In this document: positions 34,119 to 44,466 of the stretch, piece after piece | How the letters are laid out: every line of letters begins with the position of its first letter | Position numbering within the stretch: the stretch's first letter is position 1 | Origin: CAIMWS01 sp964409245 | Lineage (GTDB): Bacteria > Verrucomicrobiota > Verrucomicrobiia > Limisphaerales > UBA1319 | NCBI GenBank assembly: GCA_964409245.1 | Contig: CAYPCQ010000038.1 | Coordinates: 1-64,000 of the forward strand | Reading direction: 5' to 3' | DNA length: 64,000 nucleotides | The notes under the pieces: model-generated | The model's database searches: none | Seen by the model: only the letters and a program-made list of their open reading frames with translations | What the model was told of the DNA's origin: nothing | Made by a program: the position numbers and the translations under genes

Positions 34119-37100
34119 GTGAATAAATCGAGCCGAATCCTGTTTGCGGTGGCGGTTTTCTGCCTGCTTTTTTCGGGCACGGCGGGACTGGTTTATGAAG
34201 TGGTCTGGGCCCGCTACCTGGCCCTGTTCCTGGGCCACACCAGCCTGGCGGTGGTGGCGGTATTGGTGGCTTTCATGGGCGGCCTGGCGCTGGGCAATGC
34301 GCTGCTCGGAGGGATGGCGGACCGCACCCGGCGGCCGCTGGCTTTCTACGCCTGGCTGGAGATCGGCATCGCGGCCTATGCGCTATTGTTCCCCTGGTAT
34401 TACGATGGGTGCCACCGGGCATATATCGGGCTGGCCAAAAGCCTCGGGCCCGGCTCCGGCGCGTTGTCATACCTGCGCTTCGCCTTCAGCCTGCTGGTGA
34501 TACTTTTGCCCACGGTGCTGATGGGCGGCACCCTGCCGGTCCTGACCCGGCTGGTCACCCGCTCCCTGGGGGAGCTGCGCGGCCGGGTGGCTTACCTTTA
34601 CGCCACCAACAGCACGGGGGCGGTCATTGGCTGCATCCTGGCCGATTTCTGGTGGATCCCGTCCTTCGGCCTGGAAATGACGGCCTGGGCCGGCGCCGCC
34701 ATGAACCTGGTGGCGGGGCTCACCGCTTTGATCCTCAGCGGGCTGTGGAACGAGGAAAAAGCGCCGCTGCAGCCGGTGTCCACCACCCGGCCCCCGGAGG
34801 AGACGGAAACCTTCACCCCCGGCGAGCTGCGGCTGGCGGTGATCAGCATCGGGATCTCCGGATTCACCGCCATGCTCTACGAAGTGGTCTGGACCCGCAT
34901 CCTGGCCTTGAGCCTGGGGTCGAGCACGCACTCCTTCTCCATCATGCTCATCACCTTCATCACGGGCATCGCGGCCGGGGCGTGGATCGTGGGGCGCTGG
35001 CGGAACCTGCCCTCCACGATGACGGCCTTCGGCTGGGCCGAGCTGGCGCTGGCGGGCACGGTGACCGGTTCCATGTTTTTCTACGAATACCTGCCCTTCT
35101 GGTTTTGCCAGCTTTCGGAATTCATCGTCCGCAACGACCGCACATATGCGCTATACGAGCTGCTGCAGGGGGTGATTTGTTTCGGGGTCATGTTCATCCC
35201 CACCCTGTGCCTGGGCATGACGCTGCCGCTGGTGAGCCGCATCGCCACCGCCGAGCTGGCCAAAACCGGCCGGTCGGTGGGCAAGGTGTTCGCGGTGAAC
35301 ACCATCGGGACCGTGCTGGGCGCGGCGGCGACCGGGTTGTGGCTGATGCCCCGCCTGGGGATGGCCTGCACTTTCGCCCTCGGCGCCGGCCTGAACGCGG
35401 CGGTGGGCCTGGCGATCCTCTACCGCAACAACCAGCCGGTCCAGCGTTTGTTGAGGCCCGCGCTGCCGCTGGGCATCGTGGCTTTGGTGGGGATCGCCAG
35501 CATCGCCTTGGACAGCCAATGGCGCCACATTTTCACCCTGGGAGCCTGGCGCCACCCGAACCCGCCGGCCACCATGGCGGAATTCCGGAAAAAGGCCCAT
35601 GAAGGCAAGCTGCGGTTTTACGCGGACGGCTCGGGCACCACCGTAAGCCTGCACGAGAAGATGGAAGGCAAGGCCACCAACCTGTTCCTGAAGGTCAACG
35701 GGAAGACGGACGCCGGCACCCTGGGGGATATGCTGACGCAATTGAACCTGGGCCACATCCCCATGCTCCTTCATCCCAATCCGAAAGAGGCGCTGGTGAT
35801 TGGCTTTGGCAGCGGCACCACCTGCGGGGCGGTGGCCCGGCACAGCAGCCTGGAACACCTGGACATGGTGGAAATCTCGCCGGACGTCATCGCCGCCGGC
35901 CAGTTCTACGGCCCCTACAACCACCAAGTCCTGAAGAACCCCAAATGCCGGCTGGTGATCGAGGATGCCAAGACCTTCCTGCAGATGACCGGCCGCCAAT
36001 ACGATGTGATCATCAGCGAGCCTTCCAACCCGTGGATGGCGGGCGTATCGGGCATCTTCAGCCGGGAGTATTACGAGACCTGCCGGCAACGCCTGCGGCC
36101 GGATGGGATCATGGCGCAATGGGTGCAGATCTATGAATCCAACGAGGCCATGCTGCAGATGATCCTCGGCACCTTCGCCACCGCCTTCGCCGACATCAGC
36201 ATCTGGCAAGGCTCGGCGGGGGACATCATCCTGCTCGGCTCCAACCGGCCGCTGCCGGTGAATTTGGAACAATTGGAGCAGCGGTTCAACCGCCCGGAGC
36301 TGGCGGAAGATTACAAAGGCGTGGATCTCGCACGATTCCCGGTGTTCCTGTGCCAGGAGCTGATTTCCTCCGTCAACGGCGCCTTCCTGGCCGACCCGGG
36401 GGGCATGGTGCACAGCGACTATTTCCCAACGCTGGAATACGTGGCCCAGCGGGCATTTTTCACCCGCACGGGGATCGAGTTCGCCCGGTTGTTCGGCGAA
36501 AACAACTGGCCGCGGTCCACCACGCTGATGCAAATGTACCTCAGCTCCCACCAGCTCAGCGAGGAAGATTACCAAGCCTTCAGCCTGTTTCAAACCGCGC
36601 AGAAAGTGCCGGATTCCCGCCTGTTCCGCAGCCTCGTCAACCGCTGGCAGGCGGATTTCCCCAAGTCGGCATGGGCGATTGAAATTTCGGCGAAGCTGAG
36701 TGATCCGCGGCCGATATCGGAGCTGGAAGCGACCCGGATGACAGGGGTGAAAGAGGTCATTTACAGCCAGGCGGCGAAGCATCCGCTGCTCCTGCAATAT
36801 TATGCCAGCCATTTATGGCAGCGTTATATCGCGCAGCGCTCGGTGGTTTATCTGCCACCCGCGGAGGAGGTCTGCCAGGCCCTGGAAAGGCTGGTCAAAA
36901 TCGACGCCGCCAACCGGCGCGTTTACCGGCTGCAACTGGCGGAGATCGCCTGGGACAAAGGGGACGATACCGCCTGCTTCCGGTTGAGCCAGGAGGCGTT
37001 TGATCCCGATGTGGAAAAAGGCGGCCCGCTGCAATTCACCCAGGATCCCAAAGCCCCCTCCCGCATCCTCGCCCGCCTGGCGGATACGCTCTGGCTATCC

Positions 37101-37247
37101 GGCAAGGCGGCGGACGCCTGGGAACTCCTGCAGGACGCAGTCAAAAAAGGGCATATCGGCACGAAGGAAAGCCTGCAGGATTCCAAGCTGATTTGGACCT
37201 ACCGCCGCATCGAGGCGGCGATGAACAGCCAGCAGCGGAAACCGTAA
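34119..37247 (+). CDS. Membrane spermidine synthase-like protein (MFS-like TM domain fused to SpeE-like domain)
   Basis: 1042 residues from a GTG at 34119. Residues ~1-440 contain about a dozen hydrophobic helices in two halves, each opening with the same motif: G-T-A-G-L-V-Y-E-V-V-W-A-R-Y-L and, near 250, G-F-T-A-M-L-Y-E-V-V-W-T-R. From ~540 a Rossmann methyltransferase-like spermidine synthase domain follows: A-L-V-I-G-F-G-S-G, M-V-E-I-S-P-D-V, V-I-E-D-A-K-T-F-L and DVIISEPSNPWMAGV. A helical TPR-like C-terminus (residues ~830-1040) ends the protein. These fused proteins are widespread in soil and aquatic bacteria; whether they make polyamines is unproven. It is divergent from the sialidase-like gene across a 62-bp gap. 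Confidence 0.88.
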   Translation: MNKSSRILFAVAVFCLLFSGTAGLVYEVVWARYLALFLGHTSLAVVAVLVAFMGGLALGNALLGGMADRTRRPLAFYAWLEIGIAAYALLFPWYYDGCHRAYIGLAKSLGPGSGALSYLRFAFSLLVILLPTVLMGGTLPVLTRLVTRSLGELRGRVAYLYATNSTGAVIGCILADFWWIPSFGLEMTAWAGAAMNLVAGLTALILSGLWNEEKAPLQPVSTTRPPEETETFTPGELRLAVISIGISGFTAMLYEVVWTRILALSLGSSTHSFSIMLITFITGIAAGAWIVGRWRNLPSTMTAFGWAELALAGTVTGSMFFYEYLPFWFCQLSEFIVRNDRTYALYELLQGVICFGVMFIPTLCLGMTLPLVSRIATAELAKTGRSVGKVFAVNTIGTVLGAAATGLWLMPRLGMACTFALGAGLNAAVGLAILYRNNQPVQRLLRPALPLGIVALVGIASIALDSQWRHIFTLGAWRHPNPPATMAEFRKKAHEGKLRFYADGSGTTVSLHEKMEGKATNLFLKVNGKTDAGTLGDMLTQLNLGHIPMLLHPNPKEALVIGFGSGTTCGAVARHSSLEHLDMVEISPDVIAAGQFYGPYNHQVLKNPKCRLVIEDAKTFLQMTGRQYDVIISEPSNPWMAGVSGIFSREYYETCRQRLRPDGIMAQWVQIYESNEAMLQMILGTFATAFADISIWQGSAGDIILLGSNRPLPVNLEQLEQRFNRPELAEDYKGVDLARFPVFLCQELISSVNGAFLADPGGMVHSDYFPTLEYVAQRAFFTRTGIEFARLFGENNWPRSTTLMQMYLSSHQLSEEDYQAFSLFQTAQKVPDSRLFRSLVNRWQADFPKSAWAIEISAKLSDPRPISELEATRMTGVKEVIYSQAAKHPLLLQYYASHLWQRYIAQRSVVYLPPAEEVCQALERLVKIDAANRRVYRLQLAEIAWDKGDDTACFRLSQEAFDPDVEKGGPLQFTQDPKAPSRILARLADTLWLSGKAADAWELLQDAVKKGHIGTKESLQDSKLIWTYRRIEAAMNSQQRKP

Positions 37248-37278
37248 GCAAAGCGCGCGGTTCTCCGTGCCGGCCGCC

Positions 37279-39384
37279 TCAACGCCGGGTCCACTGGCCG
37301 AGCCAGGCCAGGACGGTGTCGTGCCACAAAATGCTGTTTTGCGGCTTGAGCACCCAGTGGTTTTCTTCCGGGAAATGCAGCAGCCTGGAGGGGATGCCCC
37401 GCCGCTGGGCGGCGGTGAAGGTGGCCATGCCTTGGGCATCGGCGATCCGGAAATCCCGCCCGCCATGGATCACCAGGATCGGAGTCTTCCAACGCCCCAC
37501 GAGATTCTGCGGATTATGTTTCTCGTAGCTTTCGGGATTATCCCAGGGGGTGCCTTGGTGTTCCCACTCGGGAAACCAGAGTTCTTCCGTCATGAAATAG
37601 GCGGCCCGTTCGTCCAGGTTGCCATCGTGGCTGACGAGGCAGCGGAAACGATCCGGCCAGGCGCCGGCGATCCAATTGACCATATAGGCGCCGTAGGAGG
37701 CCCCCAGCGCGGCCACCCGCCCGCCATCGAGGAACGGATAACGCTCCAGCGCAGCGGCCAGGCCCAGCTGCAGATCGTCCAGCGGTTTGCCACCCCAATC
37801 GCCCCGGATGGCGTCGGTGAAAGCCTGGCCATACCCGGTGGAGCCATGGAAATCGATCATCACCACGGCGTAACCGGCGCCAGCGTAGGTCTGGGGATTC
37901 CACCGGTAGTGGAAATGGTTGCCAAAAGATCCCTGCGGCCCGCCGTGAATCAGGAAGGCCACCGGGTATTTCCGGGCGGGATCGAAATGGACCGGTTTCA
38001 TCACGTAACCGTAAACCCGCTCCTGATTCCAGCCCGCAAAAGAAAACTGCTCCGCTTCGCCCAAGCGCACCGCCGCCAGCCGGGAGGCGTTCAGGCTGGT
38101 CAATTGCTTGAGGCCCGAACCATCCGTGCCGATGGAAAACAAATCGATGGGGGCCGCGAGGGTGTCCAGGCCGAAGAGGAGGCGGCCGGCGCAGGGGGCG
38201 GGCCAGTGGATGGATCCCGGCTCGAGCACCGTGCGCACCCGCCCGGTGCTGGCGTCAATGGCGAACAGGGAAAGCTGGCCCAGGTGATCAGCGGTGGCGT
38301 ATAGCTCCCGGCCATCCGGCGACCAGACCAACGAAGCGGGCGAACGATCCCATTCCTCGGTGAGCACCTGGTCCTTACCCTCCGGCCAGGTGCGCACCAC
38401 CACGCGATAACGATCCGCCTCAAAACCGGGGCGTTTCATGGCCAGCCAGGCCAGGCGCGATCCATCCGGGGAAAACCGGGGCTGGGTGTCCCAGGCGGGA
38501 TTGCCGGTCAATTTGCGGGGCGGAGCGGAGGCGTCGGCCGGGGCAAACCAGAGATCGAAATCCGTGGACCAGGCTTCGGCGGCGCCCACGTTCCGGGCGG
38601 CAAACACGACGCCCCGGCCATCGGGCGTCCACTGGAATTCGTCGTCCCCCCCAAACGGCTTGGAGGGCGCGTCGGCATCCATCCCGGGCATGATATCCCG
38701 GGGCGGGCCACCGGCAGCGGACATCACGAACAGATGGGCGCGGCGGCCATCGCTCCAGGAATCCCAGTGGCGGAACAGCAGGCGGTCGTAAATCCGGCCG
38801 GAAGCCTTGGACTCCTTCAGCTTATCGAGCCGTTTCCGGGTTCCCTCCAGGGTGGGTTCATCCACAAACACCTCGAGGCTGACGAGCAGCTGCCGGCCGT
38901 CCCGCGAAAGGGCAAAACATCCCACATCCAGCGGCAGCCGGGATACCTCCCGGGCTTCGCCGCCATCCACCGCGATCTGCCACACCTGCTGGGAACCGGA
39001 ACGGGAGGAAAGGAACCAGACGCGGCGGCTGTCGGGCGACCATTGGGGGCTGGAATCCGATCCCTGCCGGGAGGTCAACTGGCGTGGCTGGGAGCCATCG
39101 GCGGCCATCAGCCACAGGTGGGAACGCCGCTGGTTCGCCGCCAGATCCAGGCTGCTGACACTATAAACCACAGCTTTCCCATCCGGAGAGACTTTGAGAT
39201 CGGTGATGCGGTCCAGATCCACCAAGTCGCGGACATTAAAAGGATGGGGTTCGGCGGAGGCAGCAGCCGGCCAGGCCCGGGAAAACGGCAGGAGGCAAAA
39301 CGCGGCGAGCAGCAACGGCCAGCTCCGCTCCCTTCGGAACCAGGATCCGGTCACATCCATTTGTTCAGCAGTCGAAATATGCAT
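37279..39384 (-). CDS. S9 family peptidase (prolyl oligopeptidase/acylaminoacyl peptidase type), exported
   Basis: About 701 residues. I take the ATG at 39384; ATGs at 39432 and 39360 are in frame, and the last gives the neatest signal (RRERSWPLLLAAFCLLPFSR). N-terminal WD40-like propeller with repeated S-P-D-G-x-x-V/L-x-W/F (VSPDGKAVVYS, WSPDSRRVWF, FSPDGSRLAW). C-terminal alpha/beta hydrolase: oxyanion H-G-G-P-Q-G near 520, nucleophile G-A-S-Y-G-A-Y near 563, Asp in G-G-R-D-F near 641, His in E-N-H-W near 672. Degrades peptides in the periplasm or outside. It follows the MFS gene at 39429 by at most 44 bases and is probably co-transcribed with it. Confidence 0.92.
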   Translation of the reverse strand: MHISTAEQMDVTGSWFRRERSWPLLLAAFCLLPFSRAWPAAASAEPHPFNVRDLVDLDRITDLKVSPDGKAVVYSVSSLDLAANQRRSHLWLMAADGSQPRQLTSRQGSDSSPQWSPDSRRVWFLSSRSGSQQVWQIAVDGGEAREVSRLPLDVGCFALSRDGRQLLVSLEVFVDEPTLEGTRKRLDKLKESKASGRIYDRLLFRHWDSWSDGRRAHLFVMSAAGGPPRDIMPGMDADAPSKPFGGDDEFQWTPDGRGVVFAARNVGAAEAWSTDFDLWFAPADASAPPRKLTGNPAWDTQPRFSPDGSRLAWLAMKRPGFEADRYRVVVRTWPEGKDQVLTEEWDRSPASLVWSPDGRELYATADHLGQLSLFAIDASTGRVRTVLEPGSIHWPAPCAGRLLFGLDTLAAPIDLFSIGTDGSGLKQLTSLNASRLAAVRLGEAEQFSFAGWNQERVYGYVMKPVHFDPARKYPVAFLIHGGPQGSFGNHFHYRWNPQTYAGAGYAVVMIDFHGSTGYGQAFTDAIRGDWGGKPLDDLQLGLAAALERYPFLDGGRVAALGASYGAYMVNWIAGAWPDRFRCLVSHDGNLDERAAYFMTEELWFPEWEHQGTPWDNPESYEKHNPQNLVGRWKTPILVIHGGRDFRIADAQGMATFTAAQRRGIPSRLLHFPEENHWVLKPQNSILWHDTVLAWLGQWTRR

Positions 39385-39428
39385 CACCCCAGAATAATCC
39401 GGAGCGCGGCGAAGGGCAAAAGGGAAAA

Positions 39429-40721
39429 TCACTCCCGGGGCTCAGGCATGAACCAGGACACGATCATCGCCACGGGAAACAGGAAGCTCATGTACAGGAG
39501 GGTTTTCCGGAAATCCCCAACCTGGGCGAACAGCCCGAAAACAACGACCCCAAAGGCGGAGACAATGCGGCCGATATTATAGCTGAAACCCGCGCCAGTG
39601 GTGCGCAGCAGCGTGGGGAACAACGGGGGGAGGTACATGGTGAACAGGCCGAACACGCCGGAAAAGAACCCCACCCAGGGCAGCCACCAAATAAGGGCCT
39701 CGTGGTTCCGGGGCACGCAAAAGGTGCCAAACATGGCCAGGAAAAAGCCCAGGCACATGATCCCGATGCTCACCCGGTAACCGAATAACTTTGCCATCCA
39801 GCCGGCGAAAAAATTGCCGCCGATGGACACCCCAATCACCAGGAAAAACACCAGGCTCACCAACTGGTCTTTTTGGGCCGGGGTCCAGGCGGCCAGCTCC
39901 GGCAAATTGCGGATGTGCTGCGGGTGCCAGAACATGAAGGCCCACCACCCGGTAAGCGACAGGGAGCACAAAAGGATGGTTTTCAGAGTGATCTGGCAAA
40001 CCTCGCCGCGGAACAAATCGCGCATGGGGGGATCCCGGGTGACCGCGGATAGTTTGGCTTGGCGCCATTCCTCCGGCTCCGGCACGGATTTCCGGATCCA
40101 AAAAACGATCAAGGCCGGCAGGATGCCCACCAGGAAGACCCAGCGCGGGTTGTAATTGGGCAGCGCGGCGAAGAGATAAACCGTCAGGCAGGCAAAAAGC
40201 ACCCCGATGTTCACCCCGGTCTGGAGCACCGCCGCGATCCAGGGCCGCCAGCGCCGCGGCCAGGTTTCGGCCAGGAGGGAGGAGCCCACGGCCCATTCGC
40301 CCCCAATCCCCAGAGCCGCGAGGAACCGGAAAATCATCAATTGCCACCAGGTAGTGGCGGCAGCGGACAGCCCCGTGAACAGGGCATAAGTGAGGATGGT
40401 CAAGGACAGGGCACGGCTGCGCCCGAGGCGATCGCCCAAGCGCCCAAAAAAGCCGCCACCCAAGGCCCACCCCACCAGGAAAGCCGCCTGGATCCAGGAA
40501 CTATAGCGTTTGACCAAAGGATCCGCTGGGGAAGCCACCTCCAGCAACCGGGCCACAAAGGTCCCGGCCACCAAGGTGTAAAGGTGCATATCCAGGCCGT
40601 CGAACAGCCAGCCCAGCCAGGCGGCAGCCCCCGACCGCCATTGCTGCGGAGTCAAGTCCGCCAAACTGGCCGCCTCGGGAACGCCGCCAACGGGGGGCTT
40701 GGCGTCTCCAGCTGCGCTCAT
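39429..40721 (-). CDS. MFS transporter (aromatic acid/sialate:H+ symporter type)
   Basis: 430 residues with 12 predicted helices. W-L-G-W-L-F-D-G-L-D opens the first helix, the sequence seen in AAHS/sialic acid (NanT-like) MFS carriers. G-R-L-G-D-R-L-G-R follows helix 2 (the MFS A-motif), and G-I-G-G-E-W-A-V-G-S helix 4. The C-half has GNFFAGWMAKLFGYR, a second A-like motif. The carried solute is unknown. It lies directly upstream of the S9 peptidase gene, with overlap if the longest peptidase start is used, which hints at coupled peptide or metabolite use. Confidence 0.88.
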   Translation of the reverse strand: MSAAGDAKPPVGGVPEAASLADLTPQQWRSGAAAWLGWLFDGLDMHLYTLVAGTFVARLLEVASPADPLVKRYSSWIQAAFLVGWALGGGFFGRLGDRLGRSRALSLTILTYALFTGLSAAATTWWQLMIFRFLAALGIGGEWAVGSSLLAETWPRRWRPWIAAVLQTGVNIGVLFACLTVYLFAALPNYNPRWVFLVGILPALIVFWIRKSVPEPEEWRQAKLSAVTRDPPMRDLFRGEVCQITLKTILLCSLSLTGWWAFMFWHPQHIRNLPELAAWTPAQKDQLVSLVFFLVIGVSIGGNFFAGWMAKLFGYRVSIGIMCLGFFLAMFGTFCVPRNHEALIWWLPWVGFFSGVFGLFTMYLPPLFPTLLRTTGAGFSYNIGRIVSAFGVVVFGLFAQVGDFRKTLLYMSFLFPVAMIVSWFMPEPRE

Positions 40722-40844
40722 TCGGGGCCTCCGATCATGATTTCGGGTGTCAACGCAACCGTTTGTAACCAGTGGACTCAGCCCCTGTCAACGATCTGTT
40801 GAATTTCCCGAAGCTGAAAGCACCTCCGGATTGCAGCAAACCCC

Positions 40845-41168
40845 TTAGCGCACCAACTGGCCGGAGCGGACTTTGACAAACCGGGTTTGCGTTTCCAGCA
40901 CTTCGCTGGGCAGCAAGAGGATGGAAAAATCGTCGTGAACAGCCAGGCAGGGCACCCGGATCCGGCCGGCCTGGGTTTGCGGATTAAAGTCCAAAATCAG
41001 GGTGGGATCCACACTGGTCCGCACCACCGATCCATCATAAGTTGCCAGGCCAACGATCCATTCCCCTGGATTCTTCCGCTCAAAAACCATGGCCTCCATC
41101 ATCACCCATGGAGCAGGCTCACAAGGAGCGCCCTTGTCCCTTTGTAAATCTTTGGCCATTAATTGCAT
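40845..41168 (-). CDS. Small hypothetical protein
   Basis: 107 residues from the ATG at 41168, preceded by GGAG at seven bases; a TTG at 41183 is the longest alternative. Not recognised. The N-terminal third is Lys/Arg and Pro-rich (KDLQRDKGAPCEPAPWV), then W-I-V-G-L-A-T-Y-D-G, SVVRTSVDPTLILDFNPQT, VHDDFSILLLPSEVLET and a basic C-terminus, a beta-rich small domain without signal or helix. It stands alone between the MFS gene and the czc operon. Confidence 0.5.
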   Translation of the reverse strand: MQLMAKDLQRDKGAPCEPAPWVMMEAMVFERKNPGEWIVGLATYDGSVVRTSVDPTLILDFNPQTQAGRIRVPCLAVHDDFSILLLPSEVLETQTRFVKVRSGQLVR

Positions 41169-41364
41169 GCACCAACTCCGCAAAATTTTTCAACATCCAG
41201 CAACGGGCTGGATCCAGGCGTTCTACCGCGCCTTTCCCGGCCAAGGAACCCACCTTGGGGGCTGTTAGACTTATCGACAGAATGGGAAAAACCTTTAGCC
41301 GTTTTTGCGCGGGAGCGGTTTGAACCGCCTCAAATGGACCATCACCCCACTGAATGCAGGGGCC

Positions 41365-44300
41365 TCAAGCGGCAGCTTTGGATTTGCCCCCCAGCCAGGC
41401 GAACAGGGCGGGAAGCACTAAAAGCGTGAGCAAGGTATTCGTGACGATGCCGCCGATGACGACCGTAGCCAAGGGGCGCTGCACCTCCCCCCCCACCCCG
41501 ACATTCACCGCCATGGGGATGAAACCCACCGCCGCCACCAAGGCCGTCATCAGTACCGGCCGCAAGCGGACCAGGCAACCCTCACGGACAGCGGCCAATA
41601 AAGGAGCGCCAGCAGCCAGCTTTTGCTGGATAAAAGTCACCAGAACCAGCCCGTTCAGGATGGCCACCCCGCTCAGGGCAATAAATCCCACAGCGGCGCT
41701 CACCGTGAAAGGCAGGCCGCGCAACCATAGCGCCAGGACACCCCCAGCGGCCCCCAAAGGGATGCCGGTGGCCACAATGACCACCTCCCGCAGCGATTGC
41801 AGGCTGAAATAAAGAAGCATGAAAATAAGCCCCAGCGCGAGCGGCACCACAAAGCGCAGCCGGGCATTGGCCCGCTCCATATTCTCAAACTGGCCGCCCC
41901 ATTCAATACTGAAGCCTTCCGGCAATTTGACCTGGCTGGCGATCTTTTGCTGCGCCTCGGCCACGAAACTGGCCACATCGCGGCCCCGGACATTGCATTG
42001 CACCGTGATGCGGCGCCGGCCCCACTCCCGATTGATGGTGGCCGGACCCTCGGTTTCCACCACTTTCGCCACCTGGTTCAAAGGCAGGACGGAGCCCGCA
42101 GCGGTGGGAATGAGGGTGGCCGCCAAAGCCTCCGGATCCGTGCGCTGGCGGTCCGGCATCCGCACCACCAGGGAGAACCGGCGCTGGCCCTCCCGCACTT
42201 CCCCCACTTTGCGGGAGCCAACCGCTTCGACGACGTTGAGGACGTTGCGGGTGGCCACGCCGTACCGGGCGATGGCTTGGGAATCGAGACGCACCTGGAG
42301 AATTAGTTGACCAGTCAACTGCTCACCTGATACCTCCCCCACTCCGGCAATCCCGCCCAGCACTTTTTGCACTTCATCGGATAGCTGGCGCAGCTGTTCC
42401 AAATCATCGCCATAGATCTTGATGCCGATGTCCGACCGGATGCCGGCGATGAGTTCGTTCAAGCGCATCTCGATCGGCTGGCTGAAGGCGACGGTCAGGC
42501 CGGGGAACTTGGCGAACAAGGCGCGCATTTGCTCCACCAGTTCCGCCTGGGTATGCGCTTTTTTCCATTGGGAGCGCGGCTTCAAGGCGAGGAAGAAATC
42601 GGACAATTCGATGCCCATCGGATCGGTGGCAATCTCCGCGCTGCCCAAACGGGTCCAGATATTGGTGATCTCGTCCGGGAACTCCGCCAGCAGCAGCTTT
42701 TCGATGCGGCTGTTGCCGGCCACCGCCTCCTCCACCGAGATGCCGGCCAGCCGCACGCTGGTGCCCACGATGGCGCCTTCCCCCAGTTTGGGCAGGAATT
42801 CGCCCCCCATGCGCGAGGCCAGGAAACCGGCTCCCGCCAGCACGGCCAGCGCTCCCAGCAGAGTGCTGCGGCGGAACCGGAGCGCCCAATCCAGCGCGGG
42901 CTCATAAATCCGGCGGGTGGCCCGCACCAGCCACGGCTCGGTTTCGCGGACCTGGCGGGGCAGGAACAAGCCGGCCAGCACCGGCGTCACCACCAGGGCG
43001 AGGATCAGCGAGCCGGCCAGGGCGAAGATCATGGTCATGGCCATCGGCTTGAAGAGTTTTCCCTCCACTCCCTCCAACGCGAGAATCGGCAAAAAAACAA
43101 TCAGGATGATGCCCACGCCGAAAGCCACGGGCCGGGCCACCTCGAGCGGCGCGCCCGCCAGCGTCTCGTCGCGCTCCGCCTCCGTCAAAGGCCGCCCCAA
43201 TTCCTGCTGGCGCCCGGCCAGGCGGCGCATGGCATTCTCCACCATCACCACTGAACCATCGACGAGGAGGCCAAAATCCACGGCGCCCAGACTCAGCAGG
43301 CTGGCCGAGATGCCCGCCTGCAGCATCAGGTTGCCGGCGAACAACATCGAAAGCGGAATGGCGGCGGCCACCACCAGGCCGGCCCGCAGGTTGCCGAGGA
43401 AAGCGAAGAGGATGGCCACCACGAGGAGCGCTCCCGCGAGGAGATTGTGCGTGACCGTATCGATGACGTTGTGGACCAGCTCCGTGCGGTCGTAAAGCAC
43501 CTCCAATTTCACGTCGCGCGGCAGAGTTTTCTGCACCTCGGCCAGCCGGGTTTTCAAGCCCCGCGTGACCACCGCGCTGTTTTCGCCCATGAGCATGAAT
43601 CCCAGCCCCAGGACGATTTCACCTTGGCCGGCGCCGGTCACCGCGCCCCGGCGGATTTCGTGGTCCACTTTCACTTCGGCCACATCCCCCACCCGCACCG
43701 GAACCCCGGCGTGGGCGGCGATGACGATGCTGGCAATTTCCTGGACGTTGGTGGTGAGGCCCAGCCCATGGACCAGCAGGGATTCCCCGCCGCGCACGAC
43801 CTGCCCGCCGCCGACGTTCTGATTGTTGGCGGCGAGGGCCTCCTCCAGCTGCTCCAAGGTCAGCCCATACTTCACCAGGCGCTGCGGCTCGGTGATGACA
43901 TGGAACTGCTTTTCAAAACCGCCCCAGGTGTTGACCTCGGCCACGCCCCGCACCTTGCGCAGCTGGGGCTTCACCAGCCAATCCTGGATTTCGCGCAGCT
44001 CGGTGAGCGTGCGATCCGGATTGTCCGACCGGACCACGTAATGGAAGACCTCGCCCAGCCCGGAGGATATGGGCCCCAGCTGGGGGCGCGGGATGCCAGC
44101 GGGCAGCTCGACGGATTGCAGGCGCTCCATGATGAGCTGGCGGGCCCGGAAAATGCCGGTGTCATCGTCAAAAGTGGCCACGACCTGGGAAAGGCCGAAC
44201 TTGGAAACAGACCGGATGTTGGCCAGGCCGGGCAGGCCGCCGATGGCCAGCTCCACGGGAATGGTGATCTGGGCCTCGGCCTCCTCCGCATTGAGGGCGG

Positions 44301-44460
44301 ACACCGTGGTGTTGATCTGCACCTGCACCGGGGTGGTGTCGGGGAAGGCGTCGATCGGCAAATTGAGCAGGGATCGGCCGCCCACAATCATCAGCAGGGC
44401 CGCCAGCACGGCGACCAGGAGGCGGTTCTTGAGCGAAGCGGTGATAAGCCAGTGCAGCAT
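41365..44460 (-). CDS. czcA: CzcA/CusA-type heavy-metal efflux RND transporter
   Basis: 1031 residues, normal for the HME-RND family. The first helix (MLHWLITASLKNRLLVAVLA) and D-A-F-P-D-T-T-P start the porter domain; LVKYGLTLEQLEEALAANNQ and the following GG lie in the DN region. Helix 4 carries D-F-G-L-L-V-D-G-S-V-V-M-V-E-N, with the two Asp and one Glu that relay protons in CzcA/CusA. The second half repeats the fold (SDIGIKIYGDDLEQLRQLSD). Which metal is exported, Zn/Co/Cd or Cu/Ag, is not decided by these motifs. It is the last gene of a four-gene minus-strand operon, six bases after the adaptor gene. Confidence 0.95.
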   Translation of the reverse strand: MLHWLITASLKNRLLVAVLAALLMIVGGRSLLNLPIDAFPDTTPVQVQINTTVSALNAEEAEAQITIPVELAIGGLPGLANIRSVSKFGLSQVVATFDDDTGIFRARQLIMERLQSVELPAGIPRPQLGPISSGLGEVFHYVVRSDNPDRTLTELREIQDWLVKPQLRKVRGVAEVNTWGGFEKQFHVITEPQRLVKYGLTLEQLEEALAANNQNVGGGQVVRGGESLLVHGLGLTTNVQEIASIVIAAHAGVPVRVGDVAEVKVDHEIRRGAVTGAGQGEIVLGLGFMLMGENSAVVTRGLKTRLAEVQKTLPRDVKLEVLYDRTELVHNVIDTVTHNLLAGALLVVAILFAFLGNLRAGLVVAAAIPLSMLFAGNLMLQAGISASLLSLGAVDFGLLVDGSVVMVENAMRRLAGRQQELGRPLTEAERDETLAGAPLEVARPVAFGVGIILIVFLPILALEGVEGKLFKPMAMTMIFALAGSLILALVVTPVLAGLFLPRQVRETEPWLVRATRRIYEPALDWALRFRRSTLLGALAVLAGAGFLASRMGGEFLPKLGEGAIVGTSVRLAGISVEEAVAGNSRIEKLLLAEFPDEITNIWTRLGSAEIATDPMGIELSDFFLALKPRSQWKKAHTQAELVEQMRALFAKFPGLTVAFSQPIEMRLNELIAGIRSDIGIKIYGDDLEQLRQLSDEVQKVLGGIAGVGEVSGEQLTGQLILQVRLDSQAIARYGVATRNVLNVVEAVGSRKVGEVREGQRRFSLVVRMPDRQRTDPEALAATLIPTAAGSVLPLNQVAKVVETEGPATINREWGRRRITVQCNVRGRDVASFVAEAQQKIASQVKLPEGFSIEWGGQFENMERANARLRFVVPLALGLIFMLLYFSLQSLREVVIVATGIPLGAAGGVLALWLRGLPFTVSAAVGFIALSGVAILNGLVLVTFIQQKLAAGAPLLAAVREGCLVRLRPVLMTALVAAVGFIPMAVNVGVGGEVQRPLATVVIGGIVTNTLLTLLVLPALFAWLGGKSKAAA

Positions 44461-44466
44461 AAGATC